This document shows positions 18,388 to 26,500 of a stretch of 64,000 nt of DNA, one piece after another. The DNA comes from an uncultured Porphyromonadaceae bacterium (GTDB lineage Bacteria > Bacteroidota > Bacteroidia > Bacteroidales > Muribaculaceae), in NCBI GenBank assembly GCA_900545955.1, contig URAU01000006.1, positions 1 through 64,000 of the forward strand, read 5' to 3'. Below the pieces are notes generated by a model. That model ran no database searches. It was given only the letters and a program-made list of their open reading frames with translations, and was not told where the DNA came from. How positions within the stretch are numbered: the first letter of the stretch is position 1; each line of letters begins with the position of its first letter. The position numbers and the translations under genes are program-made.

Positions 18388-19734
18388 TTATTCAAGCTCT
18401 TTGCGCAGATAGTCGAGGCCTTCGCGCACGATTTTCTGCAACTCGAGCTTCGAGGTGTCGACGTATTCGGCCAACGCGAAATCCTCCGGTGCCACCTCGT
18501 AGATGCCGAGCTGCTCCATGCGGTCGATGTCGCGGGCTATGATGGCCTTTATGAGATATTCTGGGAGAATGTCGAGAGGAACTACATCGTCATACTGCCC
18601 GCTCATTATCATGGCGCGCCGGCCGCCGAGAAGGCGGGCGTCGGGGTTAAAAAGCTTTTTGGCGAGGAAATGGCCGGGAAACGAGCGGCTTGTGCTCATC
18701 TTTTTGGGCGATACGGAGGCCCAGCCCATGAATTCGTCGGCATCGTCGCCTTCGGGAATCACGGTGACCTGCGTGTAGGGATAGCGCAGGTAGCCGTCGG
18801 CTCCGGCGTTCACTCCGGTGAGCACGTTGCCCGAAATAACGCGGTGGTGGCGTCCGTCGGCCTTTACCTCTCCCTTCAGCAGCTCGCTGAGCGAGGCTCC
18901 GATAAGGGTTTCGACCATCTTGGGCGTCTCGATTTCAGATCCGGTGAGGGCCACGGTGGTGGAGCAGGGCACTGTACCCGTAAGGGCGAGAGTGCCGATG
19001 CGCATCAGGGTGTCGAGCGTAAGGGTCATCACAGTCTCACCCTTGTTGACGGGTTTTACCAGGCCGATGGCCGTGCCGGCGTTGCCCGAAGGATGAGGGC
19101 CGCTTACGGTGACCATCTCGGCACCTTCGAGGTCGGGAATCTGCTGCCAGGTCTGGCGGGTTGCGTATACCTTTCCGGCTGTCAGTGTAGCCAGAAGCTT
19201 CACTCCGGCCTGCATTGCCTTGCGCTGTTGGTCGGTAAACTCAGCGGGGCTTTCGGCCAGCGGAGCGGAGTCGAAGCCGGAAACGAAAATATCACGTATC
19301 TCGGCGTCGGGATTGGTGACGATGGCATAGGGCCGCTGGAGCGTCATGGCCCAGAGCCCGGATTCGAGCAGGAGGGCCTTGGCCTTGGCGGCATCGGTAA
19401 GCGCTCCGTCGACGGCGTGCTTTACAGCCTGCTCGCCGGTTACTTCAACCTCCACGCGCAGAATCTTACGGCGTTCTCCGCGCACTACGGCTTTTACCTT
19501 CCCCTGTGCGGGCGACACTACTTTCAGCGCCTCGCAGTTTTTTGCATGGAAAAGCGGCTGCCCGGCCAGCACTTCATCGCCTTCGCGTACCTCCATTTTG
19601 GGGACGAGCCCGACGAAATCGTCGGGCACGATGGCAACTGTTGTCACGGGTTTCACTTCGCACTGGCGAGAATCGGCCACCGCTCCCTGCAGATGCAGGT
19701 CGAGGCCTTTTTTTACTTTAATCCCGATATTCAT
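18388..19734 (-). CDS. nqrA: Na+-NQR subunit A
   Basis: A 448-aa soluble subunit of Na+-NQR that sits on the cytoplasmic face and contributes to quinone binding. It lacks predicted membrane helices. The N-terminal IKVKKGLDLHLQGA, the biotinyl-like EGDEVLAGQPLF and the central VSGPHPSGNAGTAIG are hallmarks of NqrA. It is the first gene of the operon nqrABCDEF-murBA. Its ATG is about 90 nt downstream of a TACCTTTG -7 box. Confidence 0.95.
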   Translation of the reverse strand: MNIGIKVKKGLDLHLQGAVADSRQCEVKPVTTVAIVPDDFVGLVPKMEVREGDEVLAGQPLFHAKNCEALKVVSPAQGKVKAVVRGERRKILRVEVEVTGEQAVKHAVDGALTDAAKAKALLLESGLWAMTLQRPYAIVTNPDAEIRDIFVSGFDSAPLAESPAEFTDQQRKAMQAGVKLLATLTAGKVYATRQTWQQIPDLEGAEMVTVSGPHPSGNAGTAIGLVKPVNKGETVMTLTLDTLMRIGTLALTGTVPCSTTVALTGSEIETPKMVETLIGASLSELLKGEVKADGRHHRVISGNVLTGVNAGADGYLRYPYTQVTVIPEGDDADEFMGWASVSPKKMSTSRSFPGHFLAKKLFNPDARLLGGRRAMIMSGQYDDVVPLDILPEYLIKAIIARDIDRMEQLGIYEVAPEDFALAEYVDTSKLELQKIVREGLDYLRKELE

Positions 19735-19828
19735 TATATAATATGTGAATTCTGGTGGCTATGGAAGAATCTTGCGTCTGTAGCCGCTTTATAAGCAGGG
19801 GGAAGGCGCACTGGAGTTTTTCGAAGGG

Positions 19829-19836
19829 CAAAGGTA
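19829..19836 (-). promoter_or_regulatory. -7 box of the nqr operon
   Basis: The minus strand reads TACCTTTG, a full TAnnTTTG match, in an AT-rich gap before nqrA. The predicted leader is about 90 nt. No exact TTTG is seen 19-20 nt upstream. Confidence 0.5.
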
Positions 19837-20027
19837 GTTATAATTTTTGTCACTTCTTATTAAATTAATGAAAAATTTCGCTAATTAAGCTCCGGCGTAT
19901 ATGGAAAATGCCGAATCCGCGTTGAAACATAGAGCGGTCTCGGATTGGGACCCCGGGCGGCCGTTGCCGTATCGGCTTGCGACTCCCCGCGGGTAGCCTC
20001 CGGCGCGACACCATGTCCTTTCCCCGC

Positions 20028-20064
20028 GACGTATGTGGCTCCATAGAGCTATGGAATATACGTC
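20028..20064. other. Long imperfect hairpin upstream of the exb promoter
   Basis: GACGTAT (20028-20034) pairs with ATACGTC (20058-20064), and inside it CCATAG (20041-20046) pairs with CTATGG (20049-20054) around a 2-nt loop. Flanking CGCG strings extend the symmetry. The 200-nt stretch around it has no credible gene. The hairpin ends 40 nt before the -33 of the exb promoter and has no T tract, so it looks more like a binding site or repeat than a terminator. Confidence 0.4.
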
Positions 20065-20103
20065 CTGGCCGCGCGAAAAATGTTTAAAATCATATTCAAA
20101 AAT

Positions 20104-20134
20104 TTTGTCAGATAAAAATATAATGATAATTTTG
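20104..20134 (+). promoter_or_regulatory. Promoter of the exb-tonB operon
   Basis: TTTG at 20104-20107, a 19-nt spacer and TAATTTTG at 20127-20134 give a near-ideal Bacteroidota promoter. The start site would be near 20141, leaving an unusually long leader of about 290 nt before exbB. Confidence 0.65.
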
Positions 20135-20245
20135 CAATTAGCTTTTAAGCCGGAGGCGGCTTCCGAGGCCACGACAGGCCTGCGTAGGGATGCCGGAAGC
20201 ACTGATTATACAGCTTATCCGTTCTGACGCCATGAAATTATCTCG

Positions 20246-20263
20246 GCCGGAAATCCGTCCGGC
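20246..20263 (+). promoter_or_regulatory. Stem-loop in the exb leader
   Basis: GCCGGA/TCCGGC form a 6-bp stem around a 6-nt loop about 105 nt into the predicted leader. The rest of the leader (20141-20433) holds several GC-rich short repeats and no credible ORF. It may be regulatory, but no known riboswitch is recognised. Confidence 0.25.
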
Positions 20264-20433
20264 TTTCAATGCATAGCTTCATTCCGGCCCGCACGCGTCT
20301 CCGGTCTGACTCCGGAACGTCCCCATGCAGACCATCCCCCTCGCGGTATGCCCGCAGGGATTCATAATGACAACTTACAAAGAAACAATACTTTTATTAA
20401 TAACATCTTAATTATTTTTTTGACCTTAAAATT

Positions 20434-21297
20434 ATGGAAGCTCAAAAGCCCAATTCAGCTCCTACCGTGAAACCCGGTAGCAACGTACGCGGTATCAAGA
20501 ACGCCTTCTTGGTTATCATCGCCTGCTTCGTAGTGGCAGTCTGCCTGTTCCTCTTCGTGTTTGGCCACCCCAGCCATTTCGACGCTGAAGGCTTCGACGG
20601 TATCTCTATGTGGTTTGCCGGCGACGAATTCGCTAAAGCTCATCCCGTCGACCTGATCGGCACCGTATTCAAAGGCGGTATCATCGTTCCTATTCTTCAG
20701 ACCCTCTTCCTCACCGTTATCGTTCTCTCCGTTGAGCGCGCTATCGCTCTGAAGAGCGCCAAAGGCACCGGCAACATCGCCAAATTCGTTGAAGCTGTGA
20801 AGAAATGCCTCGCCACCAACGACATCAAAGGCGCCCAGGCTCTCTGCGCCAAGCAGAAAGGCTCTGTAGCAGCTGTCGTTGCAGCCGCCCTCAACCGCTA
20901 CGAGGAAATGGACCGCAACACCGTCCTGACCAAAGAGCAGAAAATCGCCACCCTCCAGAAGGAAGTTGAAGAGGCTACCGCCATCGAGATGCCCTCGCTC
21001 CAGCAGAACCTCCCCATCGTGGCTACCCTCACCACCCTCGGTACTCTCGTCGGTCTTCTCGGTACTGTGCTCGGTATGATCAAATCGTTCCAGGCTCTGT
21101 CTGCTTCCGGTGCTCCCGACTCGTCGGAACTCTCCACCGGTATTTCCGAGGCCCTTGTGAACACCGCCTTCGGTATCGCAACCGGTGCCTTCGCTGTAAT
21201 CTCCTACAACTTCTACACCAACAAGATCGACAACCTGACCTACGCTATCGACGAAATCGGCTTCTCGATTGTACAGTCGTTTGCAGCTACCCACTGA
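20434..21297 (+). CDS. exbB: MotA/TolQ/ExbB proton channel protein
   Basis: A 287-aa inner-membrane protein that forms the proton channel energising TonB. It has an extra N-terminal helix (about 24-44), the typical second helix (about 82-100), a cytoplasmic helical stretch, and the conserved C-terminal pair. That pair includes TLTTLGTLVGLLGTVLGM near 202-219 and ALVNTAFGIATGAFAVISYN near 246-265. The gene heads an exbB-exbD-exbD-tonB operon on the plus strand (51-nt gap to the next gene). Such clusters serve the many SusC-type TonB-dependent transporters of Bacteroidota. Confidence 0.93.
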   Translation: MEAQKPNSAPTVKPGSNVRGIKNAFLVIIACFVVAVCLFLFVFGHPSHFDAEGFDGISMWFAGDEFAKAHPVDLIGTVFKGGIIVPILQTLFLTVIVLSVERAIALKSAKGTGNIAKFVEAVKKCLATNDIKGAQALCAKQKGSVAAVVAAALNRYEEMDRNTVLTKEQKIATLQKEVEEATAIEMPSLQQNLPIVATLTTLGTLVGLLGTVLGMIKSFQALSASGAPDSSELSTGISEALVNTAFGIATGAFAVISYNFYTNKIDNLTYAIDEIGFSIVQSFAATH

Positions 21298-21348
21298 TCC
21301 CCGATTTTCCTAAACGCATCAAAACAATTCTAATAATCTAAGGAAAAT

Positions 21349-22110
21349 ATGGGAAAAGTAAAAATTAAAAGAAAGAGTACCCTCATCGACATGACCGCGA
21401 TGAGCGACGTTACCGTTCTTTTGCTTACTTTCTTCATGTTGACTTCGACCTTCCTCCAGAAGGAACCGGTGACGGTTATCACCCCTTCGTCGGTTTCGGA
21501 GATCAAGGTTCCCACCTCCAACGTGGCTCAGATTCTCGTGGCTCCTCAGGGCAACGTGTTCATGTCGCTCCTTGGCGACGCCGATCCTGACAACGCTGAA
21601 GAGTGGGGCTCGGAAGCCCTCCGCCGCGAGGTGCTCCGCACCGCTGCAGCCGACTACGAGCGCAAAACCGGCAAAAAACTCGGAATCACTCCGCTCGACC
21701 TCGACAAGTTTGCAAAGAACGCTTCATTTGGCGTGCCCCTTGAAAAAATGCATGAGTTTCTCTCGCTTGAAACCACCAAGCAGGACGAGTTCCTCGGCCA
21801 GACCGCCGACAAACCCGTCATCATGGGCAATCTGAAACCCCGCGACGTGGGCATCCCCTTCAAGGACATCGTCTACACCGACGAGAATGGGAATTCCATC
21901 GCAACCAACGAGTTCCAGATCTGGATGCGCGCCATCTACAACTCCTCGAACACTAACATCAAGGACGCTATCCAGAAGGGCGAAGGCATCGCCGTGAAAT
22001 CTGACCGTGGCACGAAGTACGAGACCATCCATCAGGTGCTCGACAACCTTCAGACCATCAAGATGAACAAATTCTCTGTGATGACGGCCCTCAAAACGGA
22101 AGCTGACTAA
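21349..22110 (+). CDS. exbD: ExbD/TolR family protein 1
   Basis: A 253-aa protein with a short basic cytoplasmic start, one membrane helix (about 19-36: SDVTVLLLTFFMLTSTF) carrying the aspartate expected for proton conduction, and a periplasmic domain longer than in enteric ExbD. It pairs with ExbB in the proton-driven motor. It lies 5 nt before a second exbD, which suggests a hetero-oligomeric ExbD, as is frequent in Bacteroidota. Confidence 0.92.
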   Translation: MGKVKIKRKSTLIDMTAMSDVTVLLLTFFMLTSTFLQKEPVTVITPSSVSEIKVPTSNVAQILVAPQGNVFMSLLGDADPDNAEEWGSEALRREVLRTAAADYERKTGKKLGITPLDLDKFAKNASFGVPLEKMHEFLSLETTKQDEFLGQTADKPVIMGNLKPRDVGIPFKDIVYTDENGNSIATNEFQIWMRAIYNSSNTNIKDAIQKGEGIAVKSDRGTKYETIHQVLDNLQTIKMNKFSVMTALKTEAD

Positions 22111-22115
22111 TAGTT

Positions 22116-22817
22116 ATGGCACAGATAGAACAATCATCGGGCGGCAAAAAGAAAAAAGGCGCCCAGAAAAAGATGGCCATCCATGTGGATTTCACCCCCA
22201 TGGTTGACATGAACATGCTTCTGATTACGTTCTTCATGCTCTGTACCACGATGATCAAGTCCCAGACCCTGAGCATCGCGCTTCCTACCAACGAGAAGCT
22301 TGAGCAGACCGAACTTCAGAAGGCTAAGGAATCTGAAGCCATTACCCTCATCCTCGACACCGACTACGACGACAACGGTAACGTAAAAGGCAACACCGTA
22401 TACTACTATACCGGTAAGCCCGAGCTCGAGCTCAACGGTTCCGACGTCGTTTCCTCCAACCTCGAGATGACTCACTTCCTCGGCAACGACGGAGCCGCCC
22501 AGCAGGGCATCCGTAAAATCCTCCACGACCGCAACAAGGGCGTGCTGGCCGACGTCGAGAAGAAGAAACAGGAATGGCGCGACAAGAAAATCACCGAGGA
22601 GCAGTTCCAGGAAGCTGCCAAGAAAATCCGTAACAGCGACCAGTACGAGCGCCCCGTTGTGATTATCAAACCTATGCCCGACGCATCGTGGGAGAGCGTT
22701 ATCTCCGCTCTCGACGAAATGCAGATCAACCAGATCTCCCGCTACCAGCTCGGCTCGCTCACCGACGTCGACGAAGCTATGGTGGGCGACTACAAGATCA
22801 AGCATGCCAAGAAGTAA
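22116..22817 (+). CDS. exbD: ExbD/TolR family protein 2
   Basis: A 233-aa second ExbD-like protein. A lysine-rich N-terminus (GGKKKKGAQKK) precedes a single membrane helix with FTPMVDMNMLLITFFML, again with a membrane aspartate. The periplasmic part is charged and contains a helical KKKQEWRDKKITEEQFQEAA stretch. It is clearly divergent from the first copy, so the duplication is old. It lies 47 nt before tonB. Confidence 0.92.
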   Translation: MAQIEQSSGGKKKKGAQKKMAIHVDFTPMVDMNMLLITFFMLCTTMIKSQTLSIALPTNEKLEQTELQKAKESEAITLILDTDYDDNGNVKGNTVYYYTGKPELELNGSDVVSSNLEMTHFLGNDGAAQQGIRKILHDRNKGVLADVEKKKQEWRDKKITEEQFQEAAKKIRNSDQYERPVVIIKPMPDASWESVISALDEMQINQISRYQLGSLTDVDEAMVGDYKIKHAKK

Positions 22818-22864
22818 GAAGTGATGAACGACTATATTAATTAACCGCAAAAAGAACAGACACA

Positions 22865-23734
22865 ATGGCAAAAGATGTAGATCTTTCATCAAAAGAATGG
22901 ACCGACCTTATCTTTGAGGGCAAAAACAAGGAGTTTGGTGCATACCAGCTCCGCCGTCAAAGCGACAAGCGCCACAACCGCGCCGTGCTCTTCGTGATCA
23001 TCGGCCTGGTGGTAGTACTTATAGGCGGTTATTTCTGGGGCATGTATTCCGACTATCGCCGCGAGCAGCGCGAACTCGAACTCCAGGCTCAGCTTGAGCA
23101 GCAGCTTGCCGCTATGGAAGCTGAAGCAGAGGCTGAAGAGCAGCAGGAAGAGGAAGTGCAGCAGGCGGTGGAAGAACCCCAGCGTGAAGAGGCTCTCCCC
23201 GAAGAGATTCTCAATACCATCAAGGATACCGAAATCGCCATCGCTGCCGACGACGAAGTGACCGAGGACATCACCTCGAAGGACGACGTCGCCGAGTCGA
23301 CAGCAGCAGCCGGTTCCACCACTTTCGACCAGGGTACCGACGACCTCAACGTTGTGCGCGAACACAAGGAAGAGATCATCGTTGAAGAGAAAAAGCCCGT
23401 AGTAGCCAAGGAAGAGGTCTTCACTGCCGTTGAGCAGATGCCTCAGTTCCCCGGCGGCGAAGGCGAGCTCCTCAAATACCTCGGCTCCCACATCAACTAT
23501 CCTCCCATGGCTGCTGAAAACAACATCCAGGGCCGCGTGGTAGTGAAGTTCGTTGTGAAGAAAGACGGTAACGTAGGCGAAGTAATCGTGCTCCGCGGTA
23601 AAGACCCCGACCTCGACAAAGAAGCCGTGCGCGTGGTCAAGAGCCTCCCCAAATTCATCCCCGGCAAGATGAACGGCCAGCCGGTAGCCGTATGGTATAC
23701 CGTCCCCGTAAACTTCAAGCTCCAGATGATGTAA
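22865..23734 (+). CDS. tonB: Energy transducer TonB
   Basis: A 289-aa TonB family protein. It has a cytoplasmic start, one membrane helix (about 39-59), a long acidic, glutamine- and glutamate-rich spacer (about 65-180) in place of the proline-rich spacer of E. coli TonB, and a C-terminal TonB_C domain (about 195-289). That domain begins EQMPQFPGGEGELLKYL and contains INYPPMAAENNIQGRVVVKF. It links the ExbBD motor to outer-membrane transporters. It is the last gene of the operon and is followed by two hairpins, the second a strong terminator. Confidence 0.94.
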   Translation: MAKDVDLSSKEWTDLIFEGKNKEFGAYQLRRQSDKRHNRAVLFVIIGLVVVLIGGYFWGMYSDYRREQRELELQAQLEQQLAAMEAEAEAEEQQEEEVQQAVEEPQREEALPEEILNTIKDTEIAIAADDEVTEDITSKDDVAESTAAAGSTTFDQGTDDLNVVREHKEEIIVEEKKPVVAKEEVFTAVEQMPQFPGGEGELLKYLGSHINYPPMAAENNIQGRVVVKFVVKKDGNVGEVIVLRGKDPDLDKEAVRVVKSLPKFIPGKMNGQPVAVWYTVPVNFKLQMM

Positions 23735-23755
23735 TCCCCCGGATACCCCTATCCG

Positions 23756-23777
23756 CGTCTGAGCCAACGCTCAGACG
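23756..23777 (+). terminator. Hairpin after tonB
   Basis: CGTCTGAGC and GCTCAGACG form a perfect 9-bp stem with a CAAC loop, 22 nt after the tonB stop. No T tract follows. It may stabilise the 3' end or assist the terminator 16 nt downstream. Confidence 0.5.
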
Positions 23778-23792
23778 ATTCCCCCAAATATC

Positions 23793-23831
23793 GGCGGCCG
23801 CCCTCTCCCGGAGCGCGGCCGCCTCTTTTTT
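23793..23831 (+). terminator. Strong intrinsic terminator of the exb-tonB operon
   Basis: GGCGGCCGC (23793-23801) and GCGGCCGCC (23815-23823) form a perfect 9-bp GC stem followed by TCTTTTTT. This is a textbook rho-independent terminator. Confidence 0.9.
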
Positions 23832-23905
23832 AGAAAGTCAGTATCCCTCCGAAAAGACCCGATTTTGTGGCCGGTTTTTCAGACGGATACGCTTCTCCTT
23901 TTCCC

Positions 23906-23974
23906 CCTCGGAGGCCCGGATGGCCGAGGTCGTGTCCAACCCCTGGCGATGGCCCGTAAGGGTCGAGCCTGGGG
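23906..23974. repeat. Paired palindromes in the tonB-lipoprotein gap
   Basis: CCTCGG/CCGAGG (23906-23911, 23924-23929) and CCCCTGG/CCTGGGG (23940-23946, 23968-23974) form two adjacent stem-loops in a GC-rich island inside an otherwise AT-rich gap. The composition and palindromes suggest a dispersed intergenic repeat. No ORF is supported here. The sequence from 24016 to 24200 is AT-rich and holds only a 6-bp hairpin (CGGCGG/CCGCCG, 24115-24133). Confidence 0.35.
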
Positions 23975-24236
23975 AAAGAATCCACTCACAAAAGCGGAGC
24001 CTCGGAGAGGCGATGTAGTGGTAGAAAATTATTGAAACATAAATATTTATAGATATTTCTTATATTTTCGATTCCCATATTTTGCTGTTCCGATATAAAT
24101 AACTAATTTTACAGCGGCGGGAGAAATCCGCCGAATTACATAGAAGCGTTTCGTGCTTTATCCTTTCTCGGAAATCGCCAAATTTTCATAGTACAAAGGG
24201 AAAGCAGTCAAAGACAACGCTCATGCTTGTCGCATA

Positions 24237-24285
24237 TCCACTCCCCGACAAGGGGTATCGGTATACGATAAGGCGTGGGAGTGGA
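24237..24285 (+). promoter_or_regulatory. Large stem-loop with T-rich tail upstream of lipoprotein genes
   Basis: TCCACTCCC (24237-24245) and GGGAGTGGA (24277-24285) form a perfect 9-bp stem enclosing TATCG/CGATA (24256-24270). CTGTTTATTTTG follows. It could be a terminator, or an RNA element in the leader of the lipoprotein genes 120 nt downstream. No ORF is credible here. Confidence 0.4.
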
Positions 24286-24406
24286 CTGTTTATTTTGTAC
24301 AGGGCGTTTGGCGATGCCTCCGAGAAGATAGACAAGAACATCGTTCCACGCCTCTTTATTTTCCATCAATGTCTGCTCGGGAACGGAGCCGACACGTACG
24401 AAAATA

Positions 24407-25036
24407 ATGTACAAGTATCTTAAACCAATCCTGATGCTGGTGATAGCATCTGTGTTTTTCACATCTTGCGGCGGCGACGACCCCGAAAATCCCAACGAAC
24501 CCGGCAATACGACGGAAAACGGCGGCACTACCACAAATCCTTCCACACCTTCCGACCCTTCAATCGAACGCATTGTCCGCGACAACGTCACTGTAAGCCG
24601 CACGTATTCCGATTATACGTATACCTTTGTCATTAAATCGAAGGTCAAGGCTAAATTGCCTGACGCTAACGTTAGCTATGGTATCGGTCATCACACGATT
24701 TACGACCAGGAAATCGTGAACATCTCAGTCGGGAATCAGGCCTACTATTATTCGACGAGCGGCCCCGGCAGTAATGAAACAATCACTTTCCGCAATCCAT
24801 TCTGGTTTTATTATGTCTTTGCTGACCAAGACAAAGAAAAATGGACAGTTTCGGAGATGTTTTACAATTCCTATATGTCATTGGCAAACAAAGGGTATTC
24901 AAACCTGTCATCCTACGAAAAAGAACTGTACAATGATATGATTGACAATCTCGAGGAATACGAGAAAGAAGCTAAGAAGTATTATCGCCCCGTGATATAC
25001 GTGTGCGTCAACAACAAATTTTATAAGGTATCATAA
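24407..25036 (+). CDS. Putative surface lipoprotein
   Basis: A 209-aa lipoprotein. A signal peptide with lipobox FFTSC places the lipidated cysteine at residue 21. It is followed at once by GGDDPENPNEPGN, an acidic start like the lipoprotein export signal that sends Bacteroidota lipoproteins to the cell surface. A Pro/Thr/Asn-rich linker (26-55) precedes a beta-rich region, and the C-terminus is Tyr- and Lys-rich and helical. No known domain is recognised. It is AT-richer than the flanking core genes. It is followed by two smaller lipoproteins sharing the C-G-G/V-D-D start. Confidence 0.7.
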   Translation: MYKYLKPILMLVIASVFFTSCGGDDPENPNEPGNTTENGGTTTNPSTPSDPSIERIVRDNVTVSRTYSDYTYTFVIKSKVKAKLPDANVSYGIGHHTIYDQEIVNISVGNQAYYYSTSGPGSNETITFRNPFWFYYVFADQDKEKWTVSEMFYNSYMSLANKGYSNLSSYEKELYNDMIDNLEEYEKEAKKYYRPVIYVCVNNKFYKVS

Positions 25037-25093
25037 CCTTAGAACGCACATCAGAACAGAACTTTAACACTAAACTACATATCAAAAAACACA

Positions 25094-25558
25094 ATGAAAG
25101 CAATCAAACACCTGCTGTGGATGCTCATAACCATGAGCATGAGCATCAGCATCGCTGCTTGCGGCGGCGATGACAACGACGGCAACGACGGCAACCAAGA
25201 CCTCCCCACATCTGCTCCCGGTCCCGGCGAAGGTGCCTCCGAACTTGTCGGCAAATGGGAAGATACATACTCGACAAGCGGTATCGGATGGGGATACGAA
25301 CTGAAAGCTAATGGTAGCGGCATCGGATTCGAATCAAATGTTTCTACAGATAAGTGTTATGGGACATGGGGAATCAGATGGTCTTATAAAAATGACCTTC
25401 TTACCATTCAGGACGCAAAGGATGAGGATGATATAGAAATATATCGTGTGGATTATATTGACGAAGCAGCAATGCGACTCACTACTTGTGACGAACATGG
25501 CGTTCCGACCTCCAATAAAGTAACTTTTTATCGTGTCAAGAAATTCCATTGGGAATAA
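25094..25558 (+). CDS. Small lipoprotein, tandem copy 1
   Basis: A 154-aa lipoprotein with signal peptide, lipobox IAAC (lipidated C23) and GGDDNDGNDG, a Pro/Gly spacer (SAPGPGEGASEL), then a compact beta-rich domain starting LVGKWEDTY and ending VTFYRVKKFHWE. The LVGKWE opening and length resemble small lipocalin-like lipoproteins, but this is not certain. It is followed immediately by a paralogue whose signal peptide is nearly identical in DNA. Confidence 0.7.
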   Translation: MKAIKHLLWMLITMSMSISIAACGGDDNDGNDGNQDLPTSAPGPGEGASELVGKWEDTYSTSGIGWGYELKANGSGIGFESNVSTDKCYGTWGIRWSYKNDLLTIQDAKDEDDIEIYRVDYIDEAAMRLTTCDEHGVPTSNKVTFYRVKKFHWE

Positions 25559-25593
25559 AAGCAATCATCAATGGACTAAATATAATTAGAATA

Positions 25594-26055
25594 ATGAAAG
25601 CAATCAAATACTTGCTGTGGATGCTCATAACCATGAGCATGAGCATCAGCATCGCCGCTTGCGGCGTCGATGACAACGACAGCAACCAAGACCTCCCGAC
25701 GCCTGCTCCCGGTCCCGGCGAAGGCGCTTCTGAACTTGTCGGTAAATGGGAGACGGTTGAATCGGGCCAAACCATAGGGTGGGGTTGGCAACTGAAGGCT
25801 GACGGAACCGGCACCGGTTTTGAAGCAGATATCGATCCGGTCTATGTCCACGAGACCTGGCCAATCAAATGGAAGTATAAAAATAACATTCTGGATATAG
25901 ATGAGGGCTGCGAAGGTCTTGAAGAGGATTTCTTATCCTATCGGGTTGATTACATCAGCGAAACAGTAATGCGTTGCACAGACTTAGACGAGTTTGGCAA
26001 GCCCACTTCCCGCAAAATCACTTTTAAGAAAGTGGATCGATTCTTCTGGGAATAA
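25594..26055 (+). CDS. Small lipoprotein, tandem copy 2
   Basis: A 153-aa paralogue of the preceding lipoprotein. The ATG at 25594 reproduces its start (MKAIKYLLWML versus MKAIKHLLWML); an in-frame ATG at 25549 overlaps the upstream stop and is unlikely. The signal peptide, lipobox (C23) and spacer GPGEGASELVGKWE are conserved at DNA level. The mature domain has diverged in sequence but keeps length and ending (ITFKKVDRFFWE). This pattern fits duplication followed by diversification or local gene conversion of the 5' end. Confidence 0.7.
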   Translation: MKAIKYLLWMLITMSMSISIAACGVDDNDSNQDLPTPAPGPGEGASELVGKWETVESGQTIGWGWQLKADGTGTGFEADIDPVYVHETWPIKWKYKNNILDIDEGCEGLEEDFLSYRVDYISETVMRCTDLDEFGKPTSRKITFKKVDRFFWE

Positions 26056-26088
26056 GCAATTTGAATCATATTTTCTATCTCACTCTGA

Positions 26089-26126
26089 AGCCGGATATGC
26101 GGGTATCCTTCCCTGCATATCCGGCT
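26089..26126 (+). terminator. Strong hairpin after the lipoprotein genes
   Basis: AGCCGGATATGC (26089-26100) and GCATATCCGGCT (26115-26126) form a perfect 12-bp stem, extended inside by GGG/CCC with one bulge. It starts 33 nt after the stop. A T tract is missing, so it may act mainly as a 3' stabiliser. Confidence 0.6.
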
Positions 26127-26184
26127 CTGCATAATTAATAGTTGCTATGACTAAATACGATGATAAACATATTGGCCGACAGCT

Positions 26185-26278
26185 TGTAGGGATGCACCCT
26201 GGTGCATCCGAATATGCATTCGAATATCAACAAGTTAGCCCAATAAGATTGGCGGATGCACCACGTTGCATCCCTATA
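26185..26278. repeat. REP pair in inverted orientation (BIME-like)
   Basis: The unit GTAGGGATGCACCCTGGTGC (from 26185, continuing ATCCGA to 26210) is itself palindromic: GGATGCACC/GGTGCATCC. A second unit lies inverted at 26253-26278 (CGGATGCACCACGTTGCATC, then CCTATA), so the outer TAGGGATGCA/TGCATCCCTA ends pair across 90 nt. A third copy of the unit lies at 56392-56416. This is the behaviour of a dispersed REP element. No REP-associated transposase is encoded in the window. Confidence 0.7.
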
Positions 26279-26444
26279 GGCTGATGAAATTGCTTTTATA
26301 CGGAGTCAGTGGCTTACAGGTATATAATTACCTCATGTAATTAGGATATAATATGAAATAGTATGGAATATCATACTTTTGACAGGAAGGATTGCGCAAT
26401 TTGACCTGCTGTTAGGTTAAAAGTATGTTTTATTGTACTATTTA

Positions 26445-26476
26445 TTTGGCGGTCTTGGAAATTTGCTTTATTTTTG
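26445..26476 (+). promoter_or_regulatory. Promoter of the hipBST-like locus
   Basis: TTTG at 26445-26448, a 20-nt spacer and TATTTTTG at 26469-26476 form a good Bacteroidota promoter. The predicted start near 26483 is about 18 nt before the hipB ATG. Short inverted strings such as GTATGGAATATCATAC just upstream (near 26361-26376) could be operator sites for the HTH protein. Confidence 0.6.
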
Positions 26477-26500
26477 CGAAAAAGTTTATTATGTCAGACT

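Noticed and set aside
19885..20202. 105-codon minus-strand ORF in the nqrA-exbB gap
   Set aside because: It covers the hairpin and the exb promoter and shows no domain or credible start.
24223..24423. 66-codon plus-strand ORF before the lipoprotein genes
   Set aside because: It overlaps a large palindrome, lacks a recognisable composition or motif, and overlaps the real lipoprotein start.
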